Position numbers and translations under genes: made by a program. A model generated the notes under the pieces. That model was not told the DNA's origin, made no database searches, and saw only the letters and a list, made by a program, of their open reading frames with translations. This document shows, piece after piece, positions 23,333-31,089 of a stretch of DNA of 43,318 bases (positions are counted from its first letter, which is position 1; every line of letters starts with the position of its first letter). Origin of the DNA: Paraburkholderia sp. CNPSo 3272 (GTDB taxonomy: Bacteria > Pseudomonadota > Gammaproteobacteria > Burkholderiales > Burkholderiaceae). The DNA lies in assembly GCF_024206495.1 (NCBI RefSeq), contig NZ_JAMBPQ010000053.1:1-43318 (forward strand), read 5' to 3'.

Positions 23333-24903
23333 CACTTGTATTCCAATACCGTACCGTTGACGTTGGAAACTATCCTGGTGACAGCCCATAGCGCGAAGTA
23401 CTGCTGTGGACGGTTCTTGTACGCACCCTCGTGGTCAACCCCTGGGTAGGCCACACAGGCCTGCACACCGGATTGCCCCGCAGGGGCACGACCGGACCGG
23501 ACCGGTACCGTTCCGTCGCCGTTTTCAGCGGGTGGCATCAGGTTATATTGCATATAGATCGGGTCGCCTCCACTGCGCTGCAGAAGCGACTGATTACCAG
23601 TCCCACTGTCCTGTAGTACCTGTCCATTTTCGAGGTGGTCGACCTTCGCATATGAATCGGTCCACTTCAGCACCGGGTTCAGTTTGCTCTCCCAGACCAC
23701 ATCACCCCATGTCTTATGCTTCTCATCGTTGCCGTAGAACGCATAGGTGGCACGATGAAATTTCCCCCGCATCGCTTCATGGAACGGTTTTATACTATTC
23801 ATTATTAAAGATGCGTAGGCATCCCAGTCCGCATCAATATTCTTCTTCTCCGGATCCATCGGGTTGATCTGCTTGTCGTTGACGAGACTCCACCATTGGC
23901 CTCGTCGTGCGTACACCTCACGATAGGGATCCTTCACCGGGAGTGAGGTCTGCTCCTTGCCGTTCCTGAGTTTGAGCCACCCCATCCCATACTCCACGGC
24001 CGGAAGCAGTTGCAGCGGCCCCGGAGACTGCGCAAATACCGGTGTCATCGTGGAATTGTCCGGCCCGAGCACCGGGCCAGCAGCCCCTTCGCTGCCGGAC
24101 GTGACACGCTTGTAGGCTGTCGCTGACCCGGTGGTTGGCATCACGCCGTGGACGATCCCCAGTACCTTGTCACGATGCCCATCGACTTCCGAGTAATACC
24201 GTGCCACGAGCCCCCCCATGGAATGGGTAACGATAATGACTTTCTCGCAGAGCTTGTTCTGCTTTTTGTAGTAGTCGGCAAACTCCTTGATCTTTGCCGC
24301 AAGATATTTTGCCGAATCCGAGTTGGATTGCAGCCAGTTATATCCGACCGCGTGAACTGGCATGCAATACTTGTATGACAGCGCAACTTCATCATGTGAC
24401 AGCACGCTTACGCCGGGGGCATCGGCCACAAGTTTTTTCATTAGGCTCGCCCGGAAACCTGCCTTGCACTCATGCGCATCGTTCAGTGCATTTTCCAGGA
24501 AGGGAAGGAACGTTCCATAACTCATCTTCGCCACCGTCCCCCAGCCGCGCCGGCGCAATTCCACCTCACTCTGCGCGGTCCCGGACGGAATATCACCATC
24601 TTCATAGACCCCCGTTGTATTCGGATCCAGTTTTTTCTTTCGTACCTCAGCGCCCCTACCTATCCAACCCCACGCCATCCCTCCCTCTCCATTGGCCAAC
24701 CAAACCGGACTGCCCTTGTATTGCCCGTTAGTCCCCATGAGGTTGCTTCCCATGACCCCCGGAACGAAGATCACAGGGATGACGCGATTCGGAACCATAT
24801 AACAAACCGCTGTGCTGTCGTCCGGCGCCGACATGACGGACGTGTAGTGCGCAGATCCATCCTCTGCTATGGTCGCGGGAATGATACGTTCAGTCGTGGT
24901 CAT
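23332..24903 (-). CDS. Tle4-like T6SS lipase effector
   Basis: 523 residues, alpha/beta-hydrolase fold, no signal peptide, as expected for a T6SS cargo. The nucleophile elbow is THSMGG with Ser228 (PGAP1/lipase-like), the likely acid is Asp463 in GDGTVPV, and the likely base is His491 in GVDHEGAY. The N-terminal strand VIPVIFVPGVMGSNL is the usual lipase entry. In the Tle4 family this type of enzyme attacks bacterial membranes and is blocked by the adjacent Tli4. Base composition is visibly less GC-rich than the flanking metabolic genes, which suggests transfer. It lies 69 bp downstream of a vgrG remnant. The frame is intact although the carrier is not. Confidence 0.82.
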   Translation of the reverse strand: MTTTERIIPATIAEDGSAHYTSVMSAPDDSTAVCYMVPNRVIPVIFVPGVMGSNLMGTNGQYKGSPVWLANGEGGMAWGWIGRGAEVRKKKLDPNTTGVYEDGDIPSGTAQSEVELRRRGWGTVAKMSYGTFLPFLENALNDAHECKAGFRASLMKKLVADAPGVSVLSHDEVALSYKYCMPVHAVGYNWLQSNSDSAKYLAAKIKEFADYYKKQNKLCEKVIIVTHSMGGLVARYYSEVDGHRDKVLGIVHGVMPTTGSATAYKRVTSGSEGAAGPVLGPDNSTMTPVFAQSPGPLQLLPAVEYGMGWLKLRNGKEQTSLPVKDPYREVYARRGQWWSLVNDKQINPMDPEKKNIDADWDAYASLIMNSIKPFHEAMRGKFHRATYAFYGNDEKHKTWGDVVWESKLNPVLKWTDSYAKVDHLENGQVLQDSGTGNQSLLQRSGGDPIYMQYNLMPPAENGDGTVPVRSGRAPAGQSGVQACVAYPGVDHEGAYKNRPQQYFALWAVTRIVSNVNGTVLEYK

Positions 24904-24972
24904 GTCCGGGATTTCCCTTTTTGAAGCAAATGTGCGCTTGCTGCGTTATGTATTTGCTCGGGATCATGCTGA

Positions 24973-25399
24973 TTAATCTTCAATCCGCAGGCGTACGCTT
25001 TCGGCGTCCACCCCGCGCTGCAGCCCCGTCTTTCCCGATGCATCTGTCCTGCCCTGGATAACGTTGTTGTCGTCGCGAATAATCGAGAGCTTCTGGTTGT
25101 GCACCGGTTCGTCGCTGAAGCGCCACTTCAAGGTGTACTCGTCGTCGAAGAGCGCATGCTTTCCGTCATTGCCGGCATCCGCGAGTGAACTGGTCCCCTA
25201 GGCGGCTGAAGGCCGTCGATTTGATAGTCCGATTGCCTTTCGTTCCATCCTCGATACCAGTCAATCAAATTCGGACGTACGATCCACCGCATTTTAGAAG
25301 GAGTTCTTCCTTTGGCTCGATAGTGACACGTCCATTGGCACTCCTGATTTGCAGGTTTTTGTCGGAAATCAAATCCATGTCGTCGCTTTGTGACTGGAA
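24973..25399 (-). pseudogene. 3' remnant of vgrG (T6SS spike)
   Basis: Translating the minus strand gives SDDMDLISDKNLQIRSANG, EELLLKCGGSYVRI, then TGA, then LTGIEDGTKGNRTIKSTAF in the same frame. A frameshift then leads to HALFDDEYTLKWRF, RDDNNVIQGRTDASGKTGLQ and the final RLRIED stop at 24973. The first part matches the VgrG DUF2345-type segment (KELVLKCGGAYIRL-like). The second matches the C-terminal transthyretin-like extension found on Burkholderia VgrG proteins. The N-terminal spike domains are absent: similarity ends at about 25399. One stop, one frameshift and the missing 5' part show that it is dead. It identifies the cluster as a former vgrG-effector-immunity module. Confidence 0.82.
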
Positions 25400-25475
25400 T
25401 CACGGCATCGGCAGTGCGCGTCTCTTCACCGATGTGTGCTGCAGCGCTGACACAAATCTTCCTTCATCGGACGAC

Positions 25476-25668
25476 TTCCGCGAACCACTGGGGAACAGCT
25501 TCGTTGCGTGGCGCGAGCAAGCGTGCCTGATCGAGGCTGTCGCCCGGCTAACCCGGGGCGAGTCGGTCACGCTCGTCGCTTACGAATCGGGGTACGGCAG
25601 CCCCGCGGCGTTTTCGACGATGTTCAAGCGTGTCATGAGCGTGTCGCCGCAGCGATACTTAGCAGCGA
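25476..25668 (+). pseudogene. AraC-family regulator, C-terminal HTH remnant
   Basis: The plus strand reads FREPLGNSFVAWREQACLI, then EAVARLTRGESVTLVAYESGY, GSPAAFSTMFKRVMSVSPQRYL. This is the second helix-turn-helix and the tail of an AraC/XylS regulator. The N-terminal ligand domain and first HTH helix are missing, and no valid start precedes it. It lies head-on to the vgrG remnant and upstream of the acyl-CoA dehydrogenase. Confidence 0.75.
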
Positions 25669-25777
25669 GCGAAAGAGTCAGCGCTGCTGCGCCTCTGGCG
25701 AAACTACCAATAGCACGATCGTTCTATTTTGGGTACGCTAGGCGCCTTCTCCTCTCAAGATGCGAGACCGTTCCGCC

Positions 25778-27625
25778 ATGTCGCTGATCCTTTCCCGCCG
25801 CGATCTGAACTTCCTGCTCTACGAATGGCTCGATGTCGAAAGCCTCACGCGCATTCCGCGCTACGCCGACCATACGCGCGAGACCTTCGACGCTGCGCTC
25901 GACACCTGCGAGAAGATCGCCACTGACCTCTTCGCGCCGCACAACAAGAAGAACGATCAGCACGAGCCCCACTTCGACGGCGAAACGGTCACCGTCATCC
26001 CCGAAGTGAAGATGGCGTTGAAGGCGTTCAGCGACGCAGGCTTGCTGGCCGCCGGCCAGGACTACGAATACGGCGGCATGCAGTTGCCGCTCGTCGTCGA
26101 GAAGGCGGGCTTCGCGTGGTTCAAGGGGGCGAACGTCGGCACGAGCGCCTATCCGTTCCTCACCATCGGCAACGCGAACCTGCTGCTCGCGCATGGCAGC
26201 GCGAGGCAGATCGATACCTTCGTACGCCCCGAACTGGAAGGCCGCTACTTCGGCACGATGTGCCTTTCCGAGCCGCAAGCGGGTTCGTCGCTTTCGGATG
26301 TCGCCACGCGAGCCGACTTCGAATGCGACTCCCCGCTCGGCGCGCAATATCGTCTGCGTGGCAACAAGATGTGGATCTCGGGCGGCGAGCACGAGCTTGC
26401 GGAGAACATCGTGCATCTCGTGCTCGCCAAGATCCCCGGTCCCGACGGCAAGCTCATTGCGGGTGTCAGAGGCATCTCGCTGTTCGTCGTGCCCAAGTAC
26501 CTCGTGAACGAGGACGGCTCGCGCGGCGAGCGCAACGACGTCGTGCTCGCGGGCCTCAATCACAAGATGGGCTATCGCGGCACGACGAACTGCCTGTTGA
26601 ATTTCGGCGAAGGCACGCGGTACACGCCGGGCGGCCGCGCGGGCGCGATCGGCTATCTCGTGGGCGAGGCGCCTCACGGGCTCGCGTACATGTTCCACAT
26701 GATGAACGAGGCACGCATTGGCGTGGGGCTCGGCGCGACGATGCTCGGCTATACCGGTTATCTGCATGCGCTCGATTACGCGCGCAACCGTCCGCAAGGG
26801 CGTCCCGTGGGCGCGGCGGGCAAAGATCCGGCATCGCCGCAGGTGCGGCTCGTGGAGCACGCCGACGTGCGCCGCATGCTACTCGCGCAAAAGAGCTACG
26901 TGGAAGGCGCGCTCGCGCTCAATCTCTGGTGCGCCAAACTGGTGGACGAAGCGAGCGCCGCCAGCAGCACGGAGCGCGAGCCGCTATCGCTGCTGCTGGA
27001 CCTGCTCACGCCCATCGCGAAGAGCTGGCCTTCGCAATGGTGTCTCGCGGCCAACGATCTCGCCATCCAGGTGCACGGCGGCTATGGCTACACGCGCGAA
27101 TACAACGTCGAACAGTTCTATCGCGACAACCGTCTGAATCCGATCCACGAAGGCACGCACGGCATTCAGGGGCTCGACCTGCTAGGCCGCAAGGTCGTCA
27201 TTAAGGACGGCACGGCGCTCAAGGTATTCGTGGAGCGCGTGCAGGCTACGCTCGAACGCGCACGCATTTCGGGCGCGGCAGACGAGGCCAGCCACGCGAG
27301 CGCGCTCGCAGCCGCACTCGAGCGGCTTACGCAAGTCACGCGGCAGTTGTGGGCAGCAGGCGACCCCGCGGTGACACTCGCCAATGCTTCGGTGTACCTG
27401 GAAGCGTTCGGCCACGTTGTGCTCGCCTGGGTGTGGCTCGAACAGGCGCTCGTGGCACGCGCGGCGCTCGCCGAAACCCACGGCGAGGGGGCGGCCTTCT
27501 ATCGCGGCAAGCTCGCGGCGGCCGCTTACTTCTTCGCATGGGAGTTGCCGAAAACTGGCGCGCAGTTCGATCTGCTCGCCTCGCTCGACCGCACCACGCT
27601 CGACATGCAGGACGCGTGGTTCTAA
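25778..27625 (+). CDS. Large acyl-CoA dehydrogenase with C-terminal extension
   Basis: 615 residues. The family is that of the ~600-residue acyl-CoA dehydrogenases (DmdC/FadE5-like) with an extra C-terminal helical domain. Signatures are GTMCLSEPQAGSSLSDVATRA, MGYRGTTNCLLNFGE, VHGGYGYTREYNVEQFYRDNR, and the catalytic-loop HEGTHGIQGLDLLGRKV, where Asn of the usual EGTNGIQ is His. The start at 25778 (MSLILSRRDLNFLLYEWL) matches the family N-terminus. It stands alone, ending at a strong bidirectional terminator. The substrate is probably a short or medium, perhaps modified, acyl-CoA. Confidence 0.92.
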   Translation: MSLILSRRDLNFLLYEWLDVESLTRIPRYADHTRETFDAALDTCEKIATDLFAPHNKKNDQHEPHFDGETVTVIPEVKMALKAFSDAGLLAAGQDYEYGGMQLPLVVEKAGFAWFKGANVGTSAYPFLTIGNANLLLAHGSARQIDTFVRPELEGRYFGTMCLSEPQAGSSLSDVATRADFECDSPLGAQYRLRGNKMWISGGEHELAENIVHLVLAKIPGPDGKLIAGVRGISLFVVPKYLVNEDGSRGERNDVVLAGLNHKMGYRGTTNCLLNFGEGTRYTPGGRAGAIGYLVGEAPHGLAYMFHMMNEARIGVGLGATMLGYTGYLHALDYARNRPQGRPVGAAGKDPASPQVRLVEHADVRRMLLAQKSYVEGALALNLWCAKLVDEASAASSTEREPLSLLLDLLTPIAKSWPSQWCLAANDLAIQVHGGYGYTREYNVEQFYRDNRLNPIHEGTHGIQGLDLLGRKVVIKDGTALKVFVERVQATLERARISGAADEASHASALAAALERLTQVTRQLWAAGDPAVTLANASVYLEAFGHVVLAWVWLEQALVARAALAETHGEGAAFYRGKLAAAAYFFAWELPKTGAQFDLLASLDRTTLDMQDAWF

Positions 27626-27650
27626 AGCCGCGATCACAGAGCGAAAGCCA

Positions 27651-27693
27651 AGCGCCCCAAAAAACCGGACTGGAGTCGGCCTTTTGGGGCGCT
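27651..27693. terminator. Bidirectional intrinsic terminator
   Basis: AGCGCCCCAAAA (27651-27662) and TTTTGGGGCGCT (27682-27693) are a perfect 12-bp inverted repeat with a further short CCG/CGG pairing inside. The A and T tracts lie in the base-paired stem on both strands, so it can end both the acyl-CoA dehydrogenase transcript and the convergent ugpB transcript. Confidence 0.88.
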
Positions 27694-27742
27694 GCCCGAT
27701 TCCTCACGCGAGGCATCGGTTCACTTCACGTGCGTCGGGCCG

Positions 27743-29089
27743 TCAGTTCGCGGCCTGCTGCTCGAAACGCCTGAGCAGATCGTTGCCGCGCGAGTTGGCC
27801 GAATCGAGCGCCTGTTGCGGCGTCTTGGCGCCCGTCCACACCTGTTCGAGTTCCTCGTCCACGATCGTGCGGATCTGCGGCATGTTGCCAAGACGCAGGC
27901 CCTTGGTCCACGGCAGCGGCGGCTTGTTGAGCATCTGCTTCGTGGCCGTGTCGGCGCCGGGATGCGACGCGTAGAAGCCTTGTTGCTGCGTGAGTTCGTA
28001 CGCGGCCTTCGTCACCGGCAGATAGCCCGTGTCCTGATGCCACTTTGCGGCCACGGCCGGTGAACTCAGGTACGCGAGGAACTTCGCCACGCCCTTGTAG
28101 ACCTCGGGGTTCTTGCCGCCCAGCACCCACAGGCTCGCCCCGCCGATGATAGCGTTCTGCGGCGCGCCCTTCACGCTCGGGTCGTACGGCATCATGCCGG
28201 TGCCGAACTTGAACTTCGCATACTGCTGCACGTTCGCCAGCGCACCCGACGAGCCCATCATGATGCCGCAGTCGCCGCTATAGAACTTCGCGGTGGCTTC
28301 ATCCTTGCGGCCCACATAGGTGAAGGTGCCCTGCTTCGCCATGTTCTGCAGGAAGGCGATGTGCGCGACCTGCAACGGCTTGTTGATTTCGAGTTGCGCG
28401 TCGAGGCCGTCAAAGCCGTTGTTGCGCGTCGCGATCGGTGCGCCTTGCCACGCGCTGTAGTTCTCGATCTGGATCCAGCCCTGCCAGCCGGTGGTGAAGC
28501 CGCAGCTCATGCCCGAGGCCTTGAGCTTCGCTGCGGCGTCGGCGACTTCGGGCCAGGTCTTCGGCGGCGCGTCGGGCAGGCCGGCCTTCTTGAAGGCGTC
28601 GCGATTGTAGTAGAGCACCGGCGTCGAGCTGTTGAACGGCATCGACACCAGATGGCCCGTCTTCGCGTCGCTGTAGTAGCTCGCGATGGTCGGCACGAAG
28701 GCCTTTTCGTCGAGCGGCACGCCGGCGGTCTTCATCACGTCGTACACGGGCAGCACGGCCTTCTTCGCGTTCATCATCGTGGCGGTGCCGACTTCGTACA
28801 CCTGCAGAATGGCGGGCGCGTCGCCGCTGCGATAAGCCGCGATGCCGGCAGCGAGCGTCTGGTCGTAGGTGCCCTTGAAGACGGGCACGATCTTGTATTC
28901 GCTTTGCGACGCGTTGAATTGTTCGGCGATCGCATTCACGCGCTCGCCGAGCTGAGACTCCATGGCATGCCAGAACTGGATTTCCGTGGCGGCATGCGCG
29001 GCTTGAGCGCCGCCCGCCAGCACTACAGCGGCGATCAGCGCGCGCAAGCGGCCGCGCGAACCTGCGCGTTGTATCTCGTGCTTTTTCAT
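27743..29089 (-). CDS. ugpB: sn-glycerol-3-phosphate ABC transporter binding protein UgpB (orphan)
   Basis: 448 residues with a signal peptide cleaved near AHA-ATEIQFWHAM. TEIQFWHAMESQLGERVNAIA, QVYEVGTATMMNAKKA, FNSSTPVLYYN and GWQGWIQIENYSAWQG are UgpB-type blocks, so the ligand is likely glycerol-3-phosphate or a glycerophosphodiester. GGAAGAAG precedes the start. The usual permease and ATPase genes ugpA, ugpE and ugpC are not downstream: the gene runs straight into a terminator. It is therefore a stand-alone binding protein, serving a transporter encoded elsewhere or left over from a broken operon. Confidence 0.92.
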   Translation of the reverse strand: MKKHEIQRAGSRGRLRALIAAVVLAGGAQAAHAATEIQFWHAMESQLGERVNAIAEQFNASQSEYKIVPVFKGTYDQTLAAGIAAYRSGDAPAILQVYEVGTATMMNAKKAVLPVYDVMKTAGVPLDEKAFVPTIASYYSDAKTGHLVSMPFNSSTPVLYYNRDAFKKAGLPDAPPKTWPEVADAAAKLKASGMSCGFTTGWQGWIQIENYSAWQGAPIATRNNGFDGLDAQLEINKPLQVAHIAFLQNMAKQGTFTYVGRKDEATAKFYSGDCGIMMGSSGALANVQQYAKFKFGTGMMPYDPSVKGAPQNAIIGGASLWVLGGKNPEVYKGVAKFLAYLSSPAVAAKWHQDTGYLPVTKAAYELTQQQGFYASHPGADTATKQMLNKPPLPWTKGLRLGNMPQIRTIVDEELEQVWTGAKTPQQALDSANSRGNDLLRRFEQQAAN

Positions 29090-29167
29090 CTGGGTCTTCT
29101 TCCTGTTATTGGTCGTTGTCCCGGCGCATGCGCGCTCAAAGGCGCGGCTCGGGACTTTGGTTCAGGA

Positions 29168-29200
29168 CTTCGATTTTCGGCTTCGATTTTCGGCTTCGAT
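29168..29200. repeat. 13-bp tandem repeat, 2.5 copies
   Basis: CTTCGATTTTCGG occurs at 29168-29180 and 29181-29193, followed by CTTCGAT. It lies 80 bp upstream of ugpB in a stretch (29090-29310) with no other structure I can identify. Confidence 0.85.
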
Positions 29201-29310
29201 ACACCGGGCCGTCCGGCGGCGGTCGCTCGCGCACGACACCCTCGGCCCGAGGCAGGGCAAGGGTAGCACAGCGAATAGGACACCCGTGTGATGGCTCGTG
29301 ACGCGGCGTG

Positions 29311-29440
29311 TCAGTGGTTCGGGGGATCGTGGCAACAGACGCAGAGCTTGTTGCCTTCGGGTCGCGAAAGTACGCGCCGTAGTAGTGCGGGTGATAGCGC
29401 GGGCGCAGACCGGGCGCGGCCTCGTCGGCACTTTGCCTCC
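29311..29440 (-). pseudogene. VOC-family (glyoxalase-like) C-terminal remnant
   Basis: On the minus strand ADEAAPGLRPRYHPHYYGAY-FRD is followed, after loss of one base near 29362, by PEGNKLCVCCHDPPNH and a stop at 29311. The pattern YHP-x-YYGAYFRDP-[DE]-GNKLCVVCH is typical of VOC superfamily (glyoxalase/bleomycin-resistance-like) proteins. Only the last strand and helix remain. Confidence 0.7.
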
Positions 29441-29467
29441 TCGTTTGCAGCGGCGCGCGGGGCGGTG

Positions 29468-29614
29468 TCAGCCGCGCCGCTGCGCCATGAACAGCACGGA
29501 AGCGGGCTTGCCGCTGCGCGGGTCGAGCGGCTCGCGCAGCGCACGCAAATCAAGACCGCTAACGTCGAGCAACACGATCCAGCTTTCGAGCGCTCGCGGG
29601 CTACCAGAAGGCAT
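29468..29614 (-). pseudogene. Unidentified C-terminal gene fragment
   Basis: The minus strand reads ESWIVLLDVSGLDLRALREP, then LDPRSGKPASVLFMAQRRG and a TGA at 29468. The residue pattern looks like real protein, but I do not recognise the family. An ATG at 29614 gives a 48-codon frame whose first part is antisense to the porin remnant, so only about 29468-29590 is likely to be genuine. It sits between two other gene stubs. Confidence 0.35.
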
Positions 29615-29718
29615 CGGGCAAGACGATCGACGCGGTCGCCTCGTTCGGCGATTTCGGCAACGATGCGACCAACCACAAGCAGGCGATGGTGATGGTCGGG
29701 CTGCGTCACAAGTTCTGA
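29581..29718 (+). pseudogene. Outer-membrane porin, C-terminal remnant
   Basis: The plus strand reads LAGYQKASGKTIDAVASFGD, then NHKQAMVMVGLRHKF and stop. This is the last two beta-strands of a Burkholderia-type general porin (OmpC family), including the terminal phenylalanine needed for BAM recognition. No upstream porin sequence or start is present, so it is a 45-codon stub. Confidence 0.78.
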
Positions 29719-29783
29719 TTCGCCTTCGCGCGAGCCACGCGCGGCGAGCGCGCTGGAACTCGCTCGCCGCCCTGAACTTCGGC

Positions 29784-29789
29784 TATAAT
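29784..29789 (+). promoter_or_regulatory. -10 element before the riboswitch
   Basis: A consensus TATAAT lies 13 bp upstream of the riboswitch core. No good -35 hexamer stands 16-18 bp before it. Transcription would begin near 29796. Confidence 0.55.
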
Positions 29790-29801
29790 CGCCCCCTGTC
29801 T

Positions 29802-29938
29802 TAGGGGAGTAGTCTGCAACGCCTGCTTTGGCGTTGCGCCGCCGTCAACATATTTGGTGCCCCTGCACCATGGCGCCGGCAGCCGTATTGCAAATCATTG
29901 CAGCCAATCGCTGCAATGGCGCGGCCTGACGAGACCTA
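29802..29938 (+). promoter_or_regulatory. yybP-ykoY (Mn2+-sensing) riboswitch
   Basis: The sequence carries the family landmarks in order: AGGGGAGTAG at the 5' side; a hairpin GCAACGCC/GGCGTTGC (29817-29838); CCGTCAACATATTTGG, the conserved internal-loop segment; a small GGTGC/GCACC stem; and the 3' closing CGAGACCTA. TAGG (29802-29805) can pair with CCTA (29935-29938) to close P1. Members bind Mn2+ and switch on Mn export or tolerance genes. Here it precedes a CaCA-type exporter, which fits. Boundaries are by eye. Confidence 0.9.
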
Positions 29939-29981
29939 TGACGTTTTCACTTCCACCCGGGCCGGGCGAAGGGAAGCGTCA
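29939..29981 (+). promoter_or_regulatory. Hairpin after the riboswitch aptamer (likely expression platform)
   Basis: TGACG...CGTCA, CTTCC...GGAAG and CCCGG...CCGGG nest into one long hairpin right after the aptamer. No T-run follows, so it is not a classic intrinsic terminator. It may act through Rho access or by changing downstream folding up to the start codon at 30074. Confidence 0.5.
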
Positions 29982-30073
29982 TGGTTTCGGTGCCCGGCTC
30001 GCACATCACGGCAATAACAATGACTCGTCTCGCCCCGCATCACCACCTCATTTGCGCCACGGAGCGTTCGTCA

Positions 30074-31071
30074 TGATCTTGACGTTCGCCTTGCTCATTG
30101 CCGCGGCCGGCATCATCTATTTGTCCTGCGAGAGCTTCGTCAATAGCGTCGAGTGGCTCGGCCACAAGCTCAAGGTCACGCAAACCGCCACCGGCACGAT
30201 CCTCGCCGCATTCGGCACCGCACTGCCCGAGAGCGTGGTCACACTCGTTGCCGTCGCTTTCGGCGGCGATCCCGCGCACAAGGAAATTGGCGTAGGCGCT
30301 GCGATTGGCGGCCCGCTGGCGCTCAGCACGATCGCCTATGCCGTCGTGGGCTTCGCGCTGCTCGCGACAGCGAAGCGCGTGGGCCGCGAGCGCGCGGCCA
30401 CCGTCGATGTGAATACGCGCCGTCTGCGCCGCGACCAGCTCTGGTTCCTCGCGATCTTCGTCGCGAAGATCGCGCTCGGGCTCGTGGTGTTCAGCTTCAA
30501 GCCGTTGCTGGGGATCGCGTTTCTCGCGGCCTACGCGTTCTACTGCTGGAAGGAGCTTTCCGCCGAAGACAGCGGCGAGGTGGAAGGCGATCTCGAGCCG
30601 CTCAAGCTGCGGCCGCACGACGACAATCCGGCTATGGTGTGGATTCTGCTGCAGACGCTGGGCGCGCTCGCGGTGATCTTCGCGGCCTCGCATCTGTTCG
30701 TGCAGCAGATCGGTGCGGTGGGACCGTGGCTTGGGCTCAGCCCCCAGTTGACCGCCGTATTGTTCAGCCCGATCGCCACCGAGCTGCCTGAGATCATGAA
30801 CGCGATCATCTGGGTGCGCCAGGGCAAGGAGCGGCTGGCGCTGGCGAACATCAGCGGCGCCATGATGATTCAGGCCACCATTCCCACGGCGTTCGGCCTC
30901 TTCTTCACACCGTGGCATCTCGGCACGCCTTCGATTCTCGCGGCCGTGACGACCATGATCGCCATCCTGATCCTGCAATGGGCGTTTCGCGCGCCGAAGG
31001 TACGTAGCCGTCAGCTCACACATGTCGGCTGGCTCTATGCAGTGTTCGCGGTGTTGTTGTTCGTGGTGTGA
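30074..31071 (+). CDS. CaCA-family cation exporter (sodium:calcium antiporter type)
   Basis: 332 residues in two inverted halves, each with an alpha-repeat: ILAAFGTALPESVVTLVAVA in the first and FSPIATELPEIMNAIIWVR, with GKERLALANISGAMM, in the second. About ten membrane segments are seen, with an acidic cytoplasmic loop (AEDSGEVEGDLE) between halves. The acidic residue in each ALPE/ELPE motif is the expected ion ligand. The start at 30074 has GGAG nine bases upstream. The Mn riboswitch in the leader points to Mn2+ (perhaps with Ca2+) export as its role. Confidence 0.88.
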
Positions 31072-31089
31072 CGCGGCCTGGCGCCGGGC

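Noticed and set aside
25185..25787. 200-codon plus-strand frame as a complete AraC regulator
   Set aside because: Only residues read from 25476 onwards match AraC. The upstream part is antisense to the vgrG remnant, so this is a fragment and not an intact gene.
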